Below, in pieces: positions 20,713 through 30,633 of a DNA stretch of 64,000 nucleotides. A model generated the notes under the pieces. It was not told the DNA's origin and did no database searches. It worked only from the letters and a program-made list of their open reading frames with translations. The DNA is from Histomonas meleagridis (lineage: Eukaryota; Parabasalia; Tritrichomonadida; Dientamoebidae), in assembly GCA_020186115.1 (NCBI GenBank), contig WSYJ01000014.1, positions 248,001 through 312,000 of the forward strand, written 5' to 3'. The position numbers and the translations under genes were made by a program. Positions within the stretch are counted from its first letter, which is position 1; every line of letters starts with the position of its first letter.

Positions 20713-21147
20713 ATGGGCTTAGGTCATATATTTGGAGGAATTAGAAAATTAGTTCAAGGAGGCTGTAGATTATTTAAAAATATTATTGATAAAGGTAAAC
20801 AAATTTGGGGTAAATTATCACCTATAATAAATAAAGGCGGTAAAATCATTAGTAAAATACCGGGAGCTATACAAACTATTAGAGATAAAAAACAGCAAAT
20901 AACTGATAAAATTGATCAAATTGTGGATATGATTCCTGATAGTAAAACTAAAAATGAAATCAAAGGTGCTGTTGACAGAGGCGAACAAATATCTGATAGA
21001 ATTATTAGCAGAGTTCGACATGTTAGTGATCAAGTACAACCTTATATAACTGCCGGTAAGAATATATACAATAAATTAAATCAAACAAAAACTAATATTC
21101 AACAACCAAATAATCAACTAAATATGCATAATGCAAGATTGTTATAA
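20713..21147 (+). CDS. Small amphipathic-helix protein, intact, candidate minor virion protein
   Basis: ATG 20713 to TAA 21147, 144 residues, with no disruption. The N-terminus MGLGHIFGGIRKLVQGGCRL is a Gly-rich amphipathic helix. The body is basic and helical (KIISKIPGAIQTIRDKKQQI, QISDRIISRVRHVSDQV) and the tail is Gln/Asn-rich. No enzyme motif. An N-terminal membrane-active amphipathic helix on a small basic protein is the layout of adenovirus pVI-type internal capsid proteins and similar Polinton minor proteins; this parallel is inference, not homology. It is one of the few undamaged frames of the block and lies divergently from the integrase-like scrap at 20673. Confidence 0.55.
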   Translation: MGLGHIFGGIRKLVQGGCRLFKNIIDKGKQIWGKLSPIINKGGKIISKIPGAIQTIRDKKQQITDKIDQIVDMIPDSKTKNEIKGAVDRGEQISDRIISRVRHVSDQVQPYITAGKNIYNKLNQTKTNIQQPNNQLNMHNARLL

Positions 21148-21179
21148 AAATGCATAATGTATGTTTTATCTTTACATAA

Positions 21180-21548
21180 ATGACGGAGACTGAGTTAGTT
21201 TTATAAACACCTGTTGATAATAATGATAATAATAATCGGGTGTCTAGAAATTTTAATAATGTTAATAATAATAATATTAACAACATAATTGTTGATAAAA
21301 AACCTATTAAAAATTTAACTTCTGAAGAGAAAAACATTATAATTAATGATGCTAAAAATAACATTGATAATAAATATTATGACGTTATATTTTATATGAA
21401 CAATAATACAAAAATAATTCCAAAAAAAGACCCCAAAATATCATCATCCAAAATTTTGATTATTGAAAATAAATCCTCAAAACAAACTGTAACAACTTTA
21501 TCTGATAATCAATTTTTTAATAGAACATATGTTAAAATTGAATCATAA
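21180..21548 (+). pseudogene. Asn-rich small element protein with an in-frame stop
   Basis: ATG 21180 gives MTETELVL, then TAA at 21204-21206, after which the same frame runs to 21548 with an Asn-repeat linker and DKKPIKNLTSEEKNIIINDA then KNNID. The latter matches the minus-strand scrap at 29.23-29.34 kb (EKKCIKNLIKEEKDIINNAK). No known domain. A compositionally similar Asp/Asn-rich frame follows at 21627-21770. Confidence 0.35.
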
Positions 21549-21769
21549 TTCAATACGTATTGAAAAATTAAGGGGTAAGCAAAAAAAATTAAGTTCACAA
21601 ATACAGAAAATAGAAGGTCGATATATATGATATATGATATTGCTGTTAATGATGATAATGATAATATCGATTTTAACAATAATGATAATATTGATAAAAA
21701 TATTGATAATATTGATGAGAATAATGATGAAAATGACACAAATAAAATGACCTTGAAAATATACTAACT

Positions 21770-22251
21770 TATTACAAGAAGAATATGATAATATATTTAA
21801 TAGACATATATCTCATATAAATGATTTGTTTACAGATATTAATAAATATAAACAACAACAAAACAATGAAAGAATCAATAAAATAACATATGACACATTA
21901 ATAGATTTAGAAGAAAATGCACAACGAGAGTATATTAATTGTTCACATGATGCATATAAACTACAAAATCTCAATGAAATATCTGATCCAAATATGGCTG
22001 CAAGAACTAATAATATACATAAATTAATAACAACAAACGTTAAAACTGATATTAAAAAAAATGAATCGGAAAAAGAATTAAAACTTAAAAATGATATACG
22101 TAAGTCATATGGAGATAAATTATATCAAGAGGAAATGTCAAAATATTTAGATTCTGATGAACATAAAAAACAAGTTAAAAATACAACTGATCTCATGATT
22201 AGGACTCATAAAATTAATAAGCAAAATGATGATTTCGAAAAAATTAGATAG
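21770..22251 (+). pseudogene. Coiled-coil element protein
   Basis: The frame reads LQEEYDNIFNRHISHINDLF, KYKQQQNNERINKITYDTLI, REYINCSHDAYKLQNLNEIS and YGDKLYQEEMSKYLDSDEHK, ends at TAG 22251, and continues for a few codons beyond (HKEEIEKAY). No ATG is found at the upstream end; the first is internal. A mostly helical, charged protein. It converges on the 3' end of the ATPase remnant on the opposite strand. Function unknown. Confidence 0.4.
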
Positions 22252-22299
22252 CATAAAGAAGAAATTGAAAAAGCATATATTATAAATGATATTAATAAA

Positions 22300-23165
22300 A
22301 GTATAGTATATATATATATTAAATCTGATATGTTGATCATTAATTTCAGAATACTCATTCCATAACTTATCCGCATCAAAACAACTTGCAGGGGACTCTT
22401 TAATCAAATAATAAAAATCTTCAATAGATATACCCGGAAATAATACTATATCAGATAATGTTCTCTTTAAATCTTTTGGTATAGATTTTACTGTTTGTAC
22501 ACATACGCTAACATTAATATTAAAATGTCTTAACTTTTTTAAATATTTCATTAAATCAGTTTCTTCATTTTTTAATAACACGTGATTTGCAAAATCATCT
22601 AATATTAATAACATTCTGTGAGGATATGTTTTCCAATCGTGATAAGCTAATTTTAATGATATATATTTCGATATCTTTTCTTTTGAATTTAATTTATGTT
22701 TAAAAATAACTCTTTCTAACTCTTCATTAACTTCTTTAAAATTACTGTTAATATATTTCATTATTCAGTTATCTTTTAATATTCTTTTCATATATTTATT
22801 TAAGGAATCTAATGAATCGTTATCAGATATCGCTATAAGTTTACTTTTTTCGATAAATACTTTGAAAGAATTAATTGTTTCATCAAACTTGTTACTTGTA
22901 GAACATATACATACATATTGACTCATAGAAAGGTTCATTAAATAATACTTCTTGTTGAGCTACTAATTTTAAATAAGTATAACTTTTACCGCTTCCCATA
23001 GGCGCAATAAATGCGCAAATATTGTTTTGTGCAAATCAATATTATTCATGAATAGGTTTTATTAAAGCATTATCTAATAATACTGTATTTTTATTACTAA
23101 TCTTATTAAAATTGTTATCTATTTCTTCAAACTTTTTGTCAATAGATTCATATTTATGCTTCATT
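22300..23165 (-). pseudogene. A32/FtsK-HerA type DNA-packaging ATPase, copy B, frameshifted
   Basis: Minus strand reads ICAFIAPMGSGKSYTYLKL (Walker A, about 22,984-23,007), then after a frame change KLIAISDNDSLDSLNKYMKR and LKDN with a stop, then the 22147-22761 frame with HRMLLILDDFANHVLLKNEE (Walker B, about 22,595-22,620), FNINVSVCVQTVKSIPKDLK and SDIVLFPG. P-loop plus LLILDD followed by a Gln-containing strand is the signature of viral genome-packaging ATPases shared by Polintons, virophages and NCLDVs. It would pump element DNA into capsids. At least two stops and one frameshift disrupt it. The frame past about 22,300 is read-through junk. Confidence 0.7.
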
Positions 23166-23214
23166 TTGTTAAAAATAGAAACACATCATATTTTTAATTG
23201 TTTTAATATTTTTT

Positions 23215-23697
23215 CCTCATATAAATATAAAATCATTTTAAAGTTATTTGTTAAGTGATTTTGAAAGTCTTAATCATAAAGCCGTAGATATTAAATTTAA
23301 ACATTCTGAGAAACCGGGCTTCGATAAAAACACTAAAGAACCGTATATTCGTCACAGTATATTGGTAAATATGAAGTTTTATAATCAAAACCTCAAATTA
23401 TTAAGTGCTGTTAACATTAAATTTATTAATGATGAATTAGCTCCTGTAAGTGCTAAAAAATAAAAAAACATATCACCAGATGAGCTTAATAATAAATTTA
23501 TTGATGCTAAACAACATATTGTAAGTGAAATATGTAAGGATATACAAAATAAAATTGATCATTTAACATCAAAAATAAATTATATTAATAATTATTGTCA
23601 AACATCTGATATCACATCTAATAAAACATCTAATAATGATTTCGAAAATGATGATATTATTAAACCTACTAGATCTAAAAAGGAATTTGATATGTGA
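23215..23697 (+). pseudogene. Small element protein of unknown function, copy B
   Basis: The frame reads DFESLNHKAVDIKFKHSEKP, IRHSILVNMKFYNQNLKLLS and ends at TAA 23461-23463 after SAKK. The same frame continues NISPDELNNKFIDAKQHIVS, ICKDIQNKIDHLTSKINYIN and ends TRSKKEFDM at TGA 23695-23697. It is the counterpart of 9951-10343 in copy A: a beta-rich half then a helical charged half. Divergent from the ATPase remnant. No clear ATG; the first in-frame start-like codon is TTG at 23248. Confidence 0.4.
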
Positions 23698-23699
23698 AT

Positions 23700-25504
23700 C
23701 TAATATGTAAAAATAATTTTATTCTTAATGAATTAATTCAATCAATATTTTCATTTGATCTTCACTATTAGGACATATATTTATATATTTGTTATTAACA
23801 TGATATATATATTCATTATCGATATTTTCACCGATCCAATTATCAGCTGATCTGATATATATTTCTATAAATATATGTTCAATTTTGTATTGTCCGAATT
23901 TATCACCTATATATCCTAACTCATATTATTTGTTATAATCTTCTTCAGATATTAATAGATAATCAACTTTCGAATAATATACATTTGATATTAAACTTTT
24001 AATATGATTCATTTTATCATTGAAATTATTTAATACAGACTTTGCAAACTGCGGGTATTTGTTGCCAGATAGTATTAGGAAATATACATTCATTACGTAT
24101 TTTATTAGCAATATCACCTGATAACTCATATATATTATCAAAACAACGGTATTCATACATTATTTTTAACATTAAATCACTGTATCTGTAATAAGATTTT
24201 ACATTAATATTTAAACCTAAATTATTAATAATATTTCGTAATTCATTTAACCTGTAGTTAACTTAATTATCATCAATATCATAATCAAATAATTTCTTAC
24301 TGCGTTTCATTCTATCAACAGAATCAGGTATATACTTCTTATCAAGAATATGTATTAATCTATAACTGTTATAACAGTTATAACGGTTTATTAATAGTTT
24401 TATAACTCCAACACAATTTATTATAAGTATTAATATCCATAGGTTTTAATAAAATATATTTTATCATAGTATCGATTGCATAATATACAGATATCAATTT
24501 AGAAGCATATTCTATTGTTTTATTTCTATCATAATTTTCGATACTGTCAATTGATATATTAACAGTATCATTTAACATATAATGATTATCTATAATGATT
24601 AATTTTATAAGTTTATTATATTGTTTACCGTAATCTCTGTGAGTAAAACCTTAATTAGCCATATATCTTTCATTGATATGTACTTTTAATAAATCTGATA
24701 TATTATTCAATTGTTCTAATGGGACTGTTCTGGTATTTATAAAAGATCTTAAAATATTAATATCATTATCACTAAATAAATTACTTGCAATAAATGATTG
24801 TATTGAACGAGATTCATTTATATGTTCATTGTTGATGTTATTAAATATACCGTATTTTGTAAGATCTATATCAGTAGTATTAAAATAAGGGAAGAATCGG
24901 GATTAACTCTTTTTCCGTTTTTCAGATCTTTGAATTCGAACTATATAGATTTAATATTTTTGAAAGTTTTCAATGCTAAAGTATTACTGTCACTAATATC
25001 ATTTATTTCATTAATAATATCATATGAGAAATTAACTGTATTCATATTTCCTTGATAATAAGATATATTATTATTATCATCAATAATTGTCATCCTAATA
25101 TCTTTATTAATTTTTGGTCCATATGATTTTATAAAATATATTAATGCATATAATATATTCTTTTTGTCATTATTATTGTAAGTAAAATCTTTATGTAATA
25201 ATAACTTTTTAATCAAATCTTTAGTTATATTGTTAACAGATTTATTATGTATAGGTTTATCAATAGGTTCATCTTCAGATAATGCCATATTATGATGATC
25301 ATCAAAATGATCATATTCACTGCGTTTATTATGTTTAATTTTATATTATAATTGATTATATGACAAACTAACATATTTATTGTTAATTTCATCATATACC
25401 TTATATTTAGTTTTAGTATTTATATGTTCAAAATTATCTGGTAAAGTATAACCGTAATTATTAAACGATTCTATAACTTGTGTTGTAGTTAGTTTTTCGG
25501 GCAT
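23700..25504 (-). pseudogene. Family B DNA polymerase (Polinton type), copy B, with palm deletion
   Basis: ATG 25504 opens MPEKLTTTQVIESFNNYGYT. Then come DKPIHNKSVNNITKDLIKKL, NLFSDNDINILRSFINTRTV, HRDYGKQYNKLIKLIIIDNH, ILLKPMDINTYNKLCWSYKT and RYSDLMLKIMYEYRCFDNIY. Next, directly and without motifs A and B, NKYPQFAKSVLNNFNDKMNH and motif C as VYYSKVDYLLISEEDYNK, ending GYIGDKFGQYKIEHIFIEIY. Order and motifs match copy A (7227-8620) and Polinton/viral PolB. About 430 bases holding motif A and motif B are missing, so this copy has lost the catalytic palm. Several TAA stops and frameshifts add to the damage. Motif C again has Lys-Val-Asp where Asp-Thr-Asp is usual. Confidence 0.7.
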
Positions 25505-25657
25505 AATATATCATATTAAAATAAAAATAGAATAAAATAAATTTTATAAAATTAAATTATTAAATTTATTTATAAAAAATTCCCGGAACTGATCTTACAA
25601 ATTTAATACTTATTTTTCGACTGTCGAGAAATTGTAAAACATCTGGAAAACTATATT

Positions 25658-26147
25658 CTAAATTATATGTTTCACATTATCTTTTTTAACATATATTTTA
25701 CTGACATAATCATAAGTATTACTTTTACAAATATATGTATCAGTATCAGCTTTTAACAATTTTATATCATTAGTATCACATAATGATTGTAATAATTCAA
25801 TTAATTCATCTTCATCAGCTATAATATATTCATTAATAATTAGAGGGTAATTATCAATAATATCTAAACATAAAACTAATGCTTGAATTAATAAATCTAT
25901 ATCATGTATGATTTGTTGTAAATTATTATTTAAATCATCAGCTGTATCCACAGATCTGTTAACAGTAAGTTCATTATTATCAATATTATTATTATCAATA
26001 TTTGGATCAGGATATTTAACTGAATGAGGATTTACTACGTAGTACGACATTCACATTTTGGTTTTGTTGTGGACTATTAATATTAGTATCAACTTTTGCT
26101 AAAAATCCTTTTGAACAAGATAATACTCTGGAATGAGGTAATGACAT
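25658..26147 (-). pseudogene. Acidic element protein of unknown function, one frameshift
   Basis: ATG 26147 gives MSLPHSRVLSCSKGFLAKVD then TNINSPQQNQNV. A frameshift near 26050 connects to SYYVVNPHSVKYPDPNIDNN, DDLNNNLQQIIHDIDLLIQA, ADEDELIELLQSLCDTNDIK and a TAA at 25658-25660. About 163 residues, Asn/Asp-rich and helical in the middle, with no recognised domain. It lies just upstream of the polymerase on the same strand, so in the original element they may have been neighbours transcribed the same way. Confidence 0.4.
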
Positions 26148-26251
26148 ATTTTTAATATATGTAAAAATATACTATTATAATGGACTTATTTGACTATATG
26201 AAGGAATTAGAACTTAAATAAGTATTTACTATAAAACAAATACTATATATT

Positions 26252-26482
26252 GATTTAATCAATTTTTATATTGAGGATCTAGTGATATATAAATATGTTA
26301 TAATTGCTAACAGTAATACTTTGAAAAAGTTCAAAAAATATAGTTTAAAATCGAATATTATACATGATAATGTTAATATGAAAATAAAAATTCCTGTTAA
26401 TAATATATATAAAAAACGTTATATTTTAATGTTTGACTTTAACAAAAATGATGTTACTATATGTACAGGTGATAAAAAATAG
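26252..26482 (+). pseudogene. Short element gene, copy B of the VIYKYVI family
   Basis: The frame reads FYIEDLVIYKYVIIANSNTL, SLKSNIIHDNVNMKIKIPV and KKRYILMFDFNKNDVTICTG to TAG 26482. It aligns throughout with 13086-13296 in copy A. No ATG precedes VIYKYV (GTG stands there), so the 5' end is missing or shifted. Small mixed alpha/beta protein of unknown role. Confidence 0.4.
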
Positions 26483-26630
26483 TAATTATGACGATATTAA
26501 TAACTTTAAATTAAATTATATTGCTTTTTAAAAATTGCATAATATCATTACTTTTTTATTATTAATATCTTGTGCACAAATTAATGTCTTATTATTGTAA
26601 GTATACCCTGAATTTCCTACAATTCGCGAA

Positions 26631-26650
26631 TTCTATCGTTAGAACGATAT
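26631..26650. promoter_or_regulatory. Palindromic Myb-like site TATCGTTAGAACGATA
   Basis: Two TATCGTT half-sites face each other with a 2-base spacer (26633-26648). It lies between the copy B short gene and the mariner-like transposase and may be a transposase or Myb binding site, or part of the mariner element's end. Confidence 0.35.
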
Positions 26651-26901
26651 AAATTTAAGATTTTCACATATATTTCGAATTTTACGATTTCACGACGCCT
26701 AATTTGCATGTATATCACATAAAAAGTACTAATGGATTTTATGGGCAAAGTTAGAAAAAATTTAGTAAAATTCGAAATATTCTGATATCAGATATGAAAA
26801 TCTAAAAAAAGCAAAAAATTCAATAACAACAATGCAGTTGTTTTCAGTATACTGTTTTTTAATTATTTTAGTAAAAATTTGATCAAAATCGTTCATTTAT
26901 T

Positions 26902-28040
26902 TCAAATTGATTGATAGATTGACCATGCTTCGTTCAAAACATCAGAATTAAGGTGTTCCCATGCCCATATAAGTACTTGAACCGCATATTTCATCCCGAT
27001 TTTTTTGCACGAATTTTTATGAATAAATCGATGAATACTATCTTTGGCAACGTTCTTCAAACACCCAAAAACGTGATAATCGAGTGGTTGGTATTTATCT
27101 GTTGATCCAGCAGGAATAAAGAACATTTCAATGCATTTGCCAATTGCATGGACATAGTTGCCTTGTGAACTGGAAATTGGTCAATGATTAGATACAACGG
27201 GTCATCATCACTATATTGTTGTCTAAGCCATATTAAGTAACTTTCGAAATTATCTTGTTCCATCCATCCTGATTCGCTATATGCTGACATGTGATATGAA
27301 ATATCACCAAGTTGTGTTCGTTCAACTAATTCGGTTTCCCTATTAGCAATCATGAATAATGGGAGCTTGATGCCAGCGAATGTGATCGAGGCCATTGCAG
27401 TAATTATTTTTTTTTCTGAATCTGAAACTTTGATGTCAATTGCATCTGATCCAGAATCTGCCCATGTAGTTATCGGAGAGGGCAAGATTTTCCAGGAAGT
27501 TTCATCAGCATTTATGATCCTATTTGCTGGTTTGCTTTCAATTAATTCTTTGACTTCATTGATTCATTTATCGATCTCCATATCCTTGACCTTTGGTCTT
27601 CTCCTGTACCTAGCTCGCCGACTACTCAGTTTATTGCGCTTTTTAAAATCAGTTACAAACTTAGGACTGAACTTCACATTGGGGATTTCATCATCATTCA
27701 TGACATATGTCTTTCAAGAAATCCTTGAGATGCGAGGTTAACGAAGTCTTTGTTTTGAAACAAAAACTTTTGCGTTATAAAATTGGATCGGATGTAATCA
27801 GCAATTGATTATTCTTCAGCATCAATAAATATACGATGATGAATCCCGTGAACTGAGCTGTCGTAAGGTCGCCATGCTTTGTCAAGTTCCCACTTGTGGT
27901 ACCACCCACGAATGGTGAATTCTGAAATATCGAATTGTTTGCTTAAATCTGTTATTGTTCCTCTTGGTTTATTTGGAAAGGGATCGAATACTAGGTCACA
28001 TATTTCCTTGTGTCTATAATTGTCTCGATGAGGTAATTTG
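26902..28040 (-). pseudogene. Mariner/IS630-type (DDE) transposase, decayed, inserted in Polinton copy B
   Basis: The N-terminal HTH part near 28.0 kb reads DLSKQFDISEFTIRGWYHKW, then FVTDFKKRNKLSSRRARYRR, the catalytic region RIINADETSWKILPSPITTW (first Asp), QYSDDDPLYLIIDQFPVHKA (second Asp) and IPAGSTDKYQPLDYHVFGCL (third Asp). About 30 residues separate the last two acidic residues, as in IS630/Tc1/mariner enzymes, which excise and insert DNA at TA. One stop in the DNA-binding part, one near 27,560 and a frameshift at about 27,110 kill it. It lies between the short element gene and the HNH gene of copy B. Terminal repeats were not located. Confidence 0.7.
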
Positions 28041-28082
28041 GAAATGACGAGCTTTTGATTTTTTATCTACAAATGATACCGT

Positions 28083-28631
28083 TCACAATTTCTCAAACCG
28101 AAACGATGCACTCAAATAATGACGATAAAATCCGTTAATTGTGATAAACCTTCGGTAATTAATCTTTAATTTACGATAATTAATACCGTTATAATAATAA
28201 AATACATTTTCTTCATAATTAAAATAATAATATTCAAAATCATGGTTGCGATTATAAGTATCTCCTGATATACAATCATCATCAATATAATCAACATATT
28301 CAAATTGATAATATTTATATGATGATTTATTATTACAATTTTCGATATTATTAACACAACGCAAGTTATTAATATTATTATTCAATTTATAATGATCAAT
28401 ATGATCAATTTGTGTTTTATTGTCAGGATCATCATTTAATATAAATTGTAATGCAATTATTCTATGTTTATAATATAATTAAGTATTTAAAGAGCATCTA
28501 ATATAACCGTGATCTTCCCATTCACTGATTAATTTATCAGAACCTATACGTCTGATAGAATTAATATATTGATTATAAATTTCATAATCATCATCAACAA
28601 CACATGTAAACCAATGGCATTCAGTGTTCAT
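28083..28631 (-). pseudogene. HNH homing-type endonuclease, copy B, one in-frame stop
   Basis: ATG 28631 opens MNTECHWFTCVVDDDYEIYN and reads IGSDKLISEWEDHGYIRCSL. TAA at 28479-28481 interrupts codon 51, and the same frame then runs YYKHRIIALQFILNDDPDNK, QIDHIDHYKLNNNINNLRCV and NIENCNNKSS. The HR(I/L)xA..F...N...QIDHID..K.NN.INNLR pattern is the NUMOD4/HNH_3 endonuclease core, in which the His of DHID and the Asn of NNLR are key. The C-terminal half is Tyr-rich and unassigned. Such nucleases nick or cut DNA and promote homing. Apart from the single nonsense codon the frame is whole (182 codons). A decayed paralogue is at 6.6-6.9 kb. Confidence 0.65.
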
Positions 28632-29229
28632 TATTTATATAGAAATAAAAAATATAAAATTTATATAAATCTATATAGATTTTTTTTTAAAAAACATATG
28701 AACTTATAAAAACAATACTCTGACATATAAACTTATAAAAACAATAATTTGAACATATTATATATAGAACATATTATTTTTAAAACATATCCTCAAAAAC
28801 CTCATTTATCAACAATCAATATCACAATAAATTAATTTTAAATTTATAATGTTTTAATGTGTTTTTATAGTACCTATTTGTTCCCGGTCTTCAAACTTAA
28901 TATAATTTTCAGAAAGCAATTTGGCAAAGGGCAACATTTACAGTTTTATTCTTAAAAAGTAGATTTTAAAGCCTCATTATTAACGTATATAGTATGAAAA
29001 GTTCTATTAATTATTTCGACTAGCATTTATAATTTGAATCCAGCCAATCGGAGCGACACCAGGGTATCTTATTCTCAAATCTGGATAAATGTTCTATCAA
29101 AAATTGATTATTAGTTGAATTAGTGATTATTTTTACTTTCTTGCGCAGCGGAGCAGCTCGTCTGCGATTTATTATTTGATTTTCTTAATACTATTATTGA
29201 ATTACCATTCTTCTGAGATTTTGTATCGT
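28632..29229. other. AT-rich spacer at the right end of Polinton copy B
   Basis: No supportable gene. A 20-30 base unit with ACATATGAACTTATAAAAACAATA is imperfectly repeated at 28,695-28,745. The GC hairpin at 29,141 is listed separately. Confidence 0.4.
29141..29167. repeat. GC-rich hairpin TTGCGCAGCGGAGCAG...TCTGCGA, copy 2
   Basis: CGCAG (29144-29148) pairs with CTGCG (29162-29166) around a 13-base loop. The first 16 bases are identical to the copy at 7917, and the spacer differs. Against a background well over 65% A+T these two islands stand out. Confidence 0.5.
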
Positions 29230-29560
29230 AATGTCTAATCAATATAATTTTTAGCATTATTTATTATTATATCTTTTTCTTCTTTGATTAAGTTTTTAAT
29301 ACATTTCTTTTCAATGGGTGTGTGACATTTAATTGAAATTTCGGCATGAGAGACCTCATAAAATTTCTTGGATTGATTTGCATTCTGTTGGCGGGGATCC
29401 GAAGTTTAGGCGTTATTTTCATTTTTGAGGTGTGCAATCATCATTTACTTAATAATTTGATCATCAGTTACTTTCTCATTAAAACACCAGATAATTTTCA
29501 TTCTATTAGATCGCCAATGATAATTATAATTATGACCAGTATATAATTTCAAAAAAATTA
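29230..29560 (-). pseudogene. Scrap of a third Polinton-like copy
   Basis: Minus strand reads RSNRMKIIWCFNEKVTDDQI and, downstream, HAEISIKCHTPIEKKCIKNL then IKEEKDIINNAKNYID. The latter matches the copy B protein at 21180-21548. In-frame stops are present. It marks the right-hand limit of recognisable element DNA before the host symplekin gene. Confidence 0.35.
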
Positions 29561-29589
29561 TTTTTATTTTTAACGAGCTTTTTTACTAT

Positions 29590-30085
29590 ATAAAAAACTT
29601 TTTTCAACTTTTCCCTGACATTCAATTCTAAAATGAGCTATGTTTTCTGTAGACACTGTTTCCTCTTTCATTAGCCCCCATTCATAAAATGATAACATCG
29701 CAATCTCTATTGCATTCATTTGATTAATCCCATCGATTACTAACATCTATTTTGTGTTTTCGGTGATATTCAGCAGGGTTTTGTAAATGATACGAATTTG
29801 AAACTTCTGCCCTGTTAAAGTCTTCTTCAATAGTAAACAGGAAATTATTTTTTTTCTTTTAATGAAGCTTGTTTCTTCATGTTCTTCGAGTTCATTGATC
29901 AGATCATGACAGAATCTTGTCTCAGCAGCTGAGTCAGTAATAGTTTTTAGATATGAATTTTTTCTGAATGTGATGAATGGCGCTTCCAGATTCGAAAGGA
30001 TGAACCTATCGATATCTGGATCGAAAATTCTTCTAATTTTCGATAATTTTAATGAAATATTATGACAAGAGACTTCGAAGTACAT
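29590..30085 (-). CDS. Two short uncharacterised frames
   Basis: ATG 30085 gives a 112-codon frame (MYFEVSCHNISLKLSKIRRI, LSNLEAPFITFRKNSYLKTI, LINELEEHEETSFIKRKKII) ending at 29747. Directly after, in another frame, a 58-codon piece reads MLVIDGINQMNAIEIAMLSF and ENIAHFRIECQGKVEKSFLY. Composition is more protein-like than surrounding DNA and the two could be one frameshifted gene, but no domain is recognised. The position just outside the Polinton block leaves host or element origin open. Confidence 0.3.
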
Positions 30086-30353
30086 TTATATTTTTGAGAA
30101 TAAATCTTTAATAAACATTGTGTTTTAAATTCAAGAATTATCCATTTTAATAATCTTAATTAATTTTGTAAAACTCTTAAAAATCAAATTTGATCCCATA
30201 ATAAAATTCGTTAACCGTTATCTACATTTGATTTACTCTGGGGCCAAGCTCAGACAGCTTTATATGGTTTTTCCATGTATTTGTATGTTTTTTTTCTTTA
30301 AATTTAAGTGCGGGGCATATATACATAACACTCTTCATTTTCAAACAAATTAT

Positions 30354-30372
30354 AAACGGATTTCATCCGTTT
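30354..30372. promoter_or_regulatory. Perfect inverted repeat AAACGGAT-TTC-ATCCGTTT upstream of symplekin
   Basis: Eight-base arms with a 3-base spacer, about 260 bases before the symplekin ATG and directly preceded by TAT. Each arm holds AACGG, a Myb-type core. No other features are evident in the 30,086-30,633 spacer apart from a GGGG run near 30,386. Confidence 0.35.
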
Positions 30373-30633
30373 AACAATATAAATGTTGGGGGGATATCGA
30401 GAAAAGTGACGATTTTCGAAAAGTCTAACAACAAACATATATACCGATATCGGTAGAACTTTTTGAGTGACTAACAAAATGTTATCATTGAATTCTCATG
30501 CCAAAATTTCAATCAAAAATCATGCAGCTTTTTTCAATATTTCTGATATCGTTCTCTTTTTGTCATGATTTGAATGAAAATTGAGATAAAAGTGACGTTT
30601 GGGTCCTAAGGACTGAAGGATAGTATTCCATAT

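Noticed and set aside
12370-28631. Possible stop-codon reassignment (TAA read as Gln) in the Polinton-like genes
   Set aside because: The many in-frame TAA codons tempted this, but where the two copies can be aligned the stops face Ser, Leu or Lys rather than Gln, frameshifts are also common, and neighbouring host genes use TAA as a normal stop. Ordinary decay explains it.
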